Assembly: GCA_030609445.1 (NCBI GenBank)
Contig: JAUWCF010000024.1
Span: 1 to 9,405, forward strand
Source: Thermoplasmatota archaeon
Lineage (GTDB): Archaea; Thermoplasmatota; E2; DHVEG-1
DNA length: 9,405 bases
Direction: 5' to 3'
Part shown: positions 8,704 through 9,405 of the stretch, one piece after another
How positions within the stretch are numbered: the first letter of the stretch is position 1
How the letters are laid out: each line of letters starts with the position of its first letter
Made by a program: the position numbers and the translations under genes
Notes under the pieces: model-generated
Told to the model about the DNA's origin: nothing
The model's database searches: none
Seen by the model: only the letters and a program-made list of their open reading frames with translations

Positions 8704-9405
8704 ATGACGTATAGAATAGGAATTAGACGGGAAGATAAAAACAAGTGGGAACGACGTGTTCCATTAATTCCAGAGCATGTCAAAGAATTCAAGGAAAAAT
8801 ATGGTGTTGAAACAGTGATTCAACCATCTAAAATACGGGTGTATTCTGATGATGAATATAATGATGTAGGAGCTGTTGTCAAAGAGGATATGTCAACTTG
8901 TCCAATTGTTTTTGCAGTAAAGGAAATGCCGATACATCTTTTTGAAAAAAACAAAGCCTATGTGTTTTTCTCTCATACTACCAAAGGTCAGAAATACAAT
9001 ATGCCTATGCTTAAGAAAATGATGGATCTTGGATGTACCCTCATTGATTATGAAAAAATCGTTAATGAACGTGGTTTTCGTTTGGTGTTTTTTGGTCGAT
9101 ATGCTGGTCTTGCAGGAATGGTTGATACGTTGTGGGCTTTTGGACAACGATTAAAATCAAAAGGTATAGATTCGCCGTTTAACGAGATAAAACAAACAAT
9201 CAATTATCAGAATCATCTCCCTGAAATCAAAGAACATTTACGTTCAGTTGGAGAAAAAATCAAGCAGAATAAAATTCCTAAATCTGTTACGCCTGTTATC
9301 GTTGGATTTGCTGGGTATGGTAATGTATCAAAGGGTGCACAGGAAATTCTTGATGTTTTACCTGTAGAGATGATTTCTCCAGATGAAATTAATAAAGTAT
9401 ATGAA
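8704..9405 (+). CDS. Lysine-ketoglutarate reductase (AASS N-terminal)-like dehydrogenase, incomplete at 3' end
   Basis: The 234 codons present belong to the alanine dehydrogenase/transhydrogenase N-terminal superfamily. They closely resemble, from memory, the LKR half of the bifunctional AASS of animals and plants, which condenses lysine and 2-oxoglutarate to saccharopine using NADPH. Shared landmarks are IRREDKNKWERRVPLIPEHV (residues 7-26), VIQPSKIRVYSDDEY (39-53), VFFSHTTKGQ (88-97), LIDYEKIVNERGFRLVFFGRYAGLAGMVD (118-146) and the nucleotide-binding start GFAGYGNVSKGAQEIL (about 200-215). The frame runs off the window without a stop; LKR domains are near 450 residues, so about half is missing, and a C-terminal saccharopine dehydrogenase fusion cannot be judged. 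ATG 8704 is supported by AGGAG and a TATA-like box. The exact substrate (lysine or another amino acid) is not proven. It lies 57 bases after the Vms1-like gene on the same strand; the box suggests its own promoter. Confidence 0.82.
   Translation, partial: MTYRIGIRREDKNKWERRVPLIPEHVKEFKEKYGVETVIQPSKIRVYSDDEYNDVGAVVKEDMSTCPIVFAVKEMPIHLFEKNKAYVFFSHTTKGQKYNMPMLKKMMDLGCTLIDYEKIVNERGFRLVFFGRYAGLAGMVDTLWAFGQRLKSKGIDSPFNEIKQTINYQNHLPEIKEHLRSVGEKIKQNKIPKSVTPVIVGFAGYGNVSKGAQEILDVLPVEMISPDEINKVYE

Overview
The window is AT-rich DNA that looks archaeal. It encodes ABCE1/Rli1, the ribosome-recycling ATPase of archaea and eukaryotes, and an eRF1-fold peptidyl-tRNA hydrolase of the archaeal/eukaryotic Vms1 type. 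Several genes have a TATA-like box about 24-30 bases before the start codon, which implies leaderless or nearly leaderless mRNAs. Lineage cannot be fixed from the sequence alone; an AT-rich euryarchaeote, for example a Thermoplasmatota-like organism, is only a guess. Two genes are unexpected in a standard archaeal core set: a complete bacterial-type NAD+-dependent DNA ligase, and a homologue of the lysine-ketoglutarate reductase half of animal/plant AASS.

Layout. Bases 1-3464 (+ strand) form a compact operon: the 3' part of a family X DNA polymerase with PHP domain (polX), then ligA overlapping it by one base (TAATG), then a 65-residue cysteine-rich DUF6485 protein 13 bases later. It ends at a strong hairpin at about 3477-3504. 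Convergent to it is a PrsW-type intramembrane protease gene (3587-4288, - strand). A 226-base gap (4289-4514) holds the protease promoter and an unexplained G/C-richer segment. ABCE1 (4515-6287, -), a 72-residue unknown protein (6333-6551, -) and two adjoining frames (6655-7176 and 7182-7460, -) follow. The two frames together make up one Cas4-like membrane-anchored nuclease. A divergent promoter region (7461-7569) separates them from the Vms1-like factor (7570-8646, +). An LKR-type dehydrogenase (8704 to the window end, +, incomplete) closes the window.

How the genes may work together. PolX and LigA make a gap-filling and nick-sealing pair, presumably for base-excision or short-gap repair. 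ABCE1 splits ribosomes after termination, and the Vms1-like factor would release peptides from stalled 50S-peptidyl-tRNA complexes, so both act at the end of translation, but they lie in separate transcription units. The Cas4-like pair has no cas1, cas2 or CRISPR array nearby, so it is a solitary Cas4-family nuclease. Its most unusual feature is that the catalytic His and the first Fe-S Cys lie in one frame, while the D/ExK/Q residues and the other three Cys lie in the next, with the break inside the predicted two-helix membrane hairpin.
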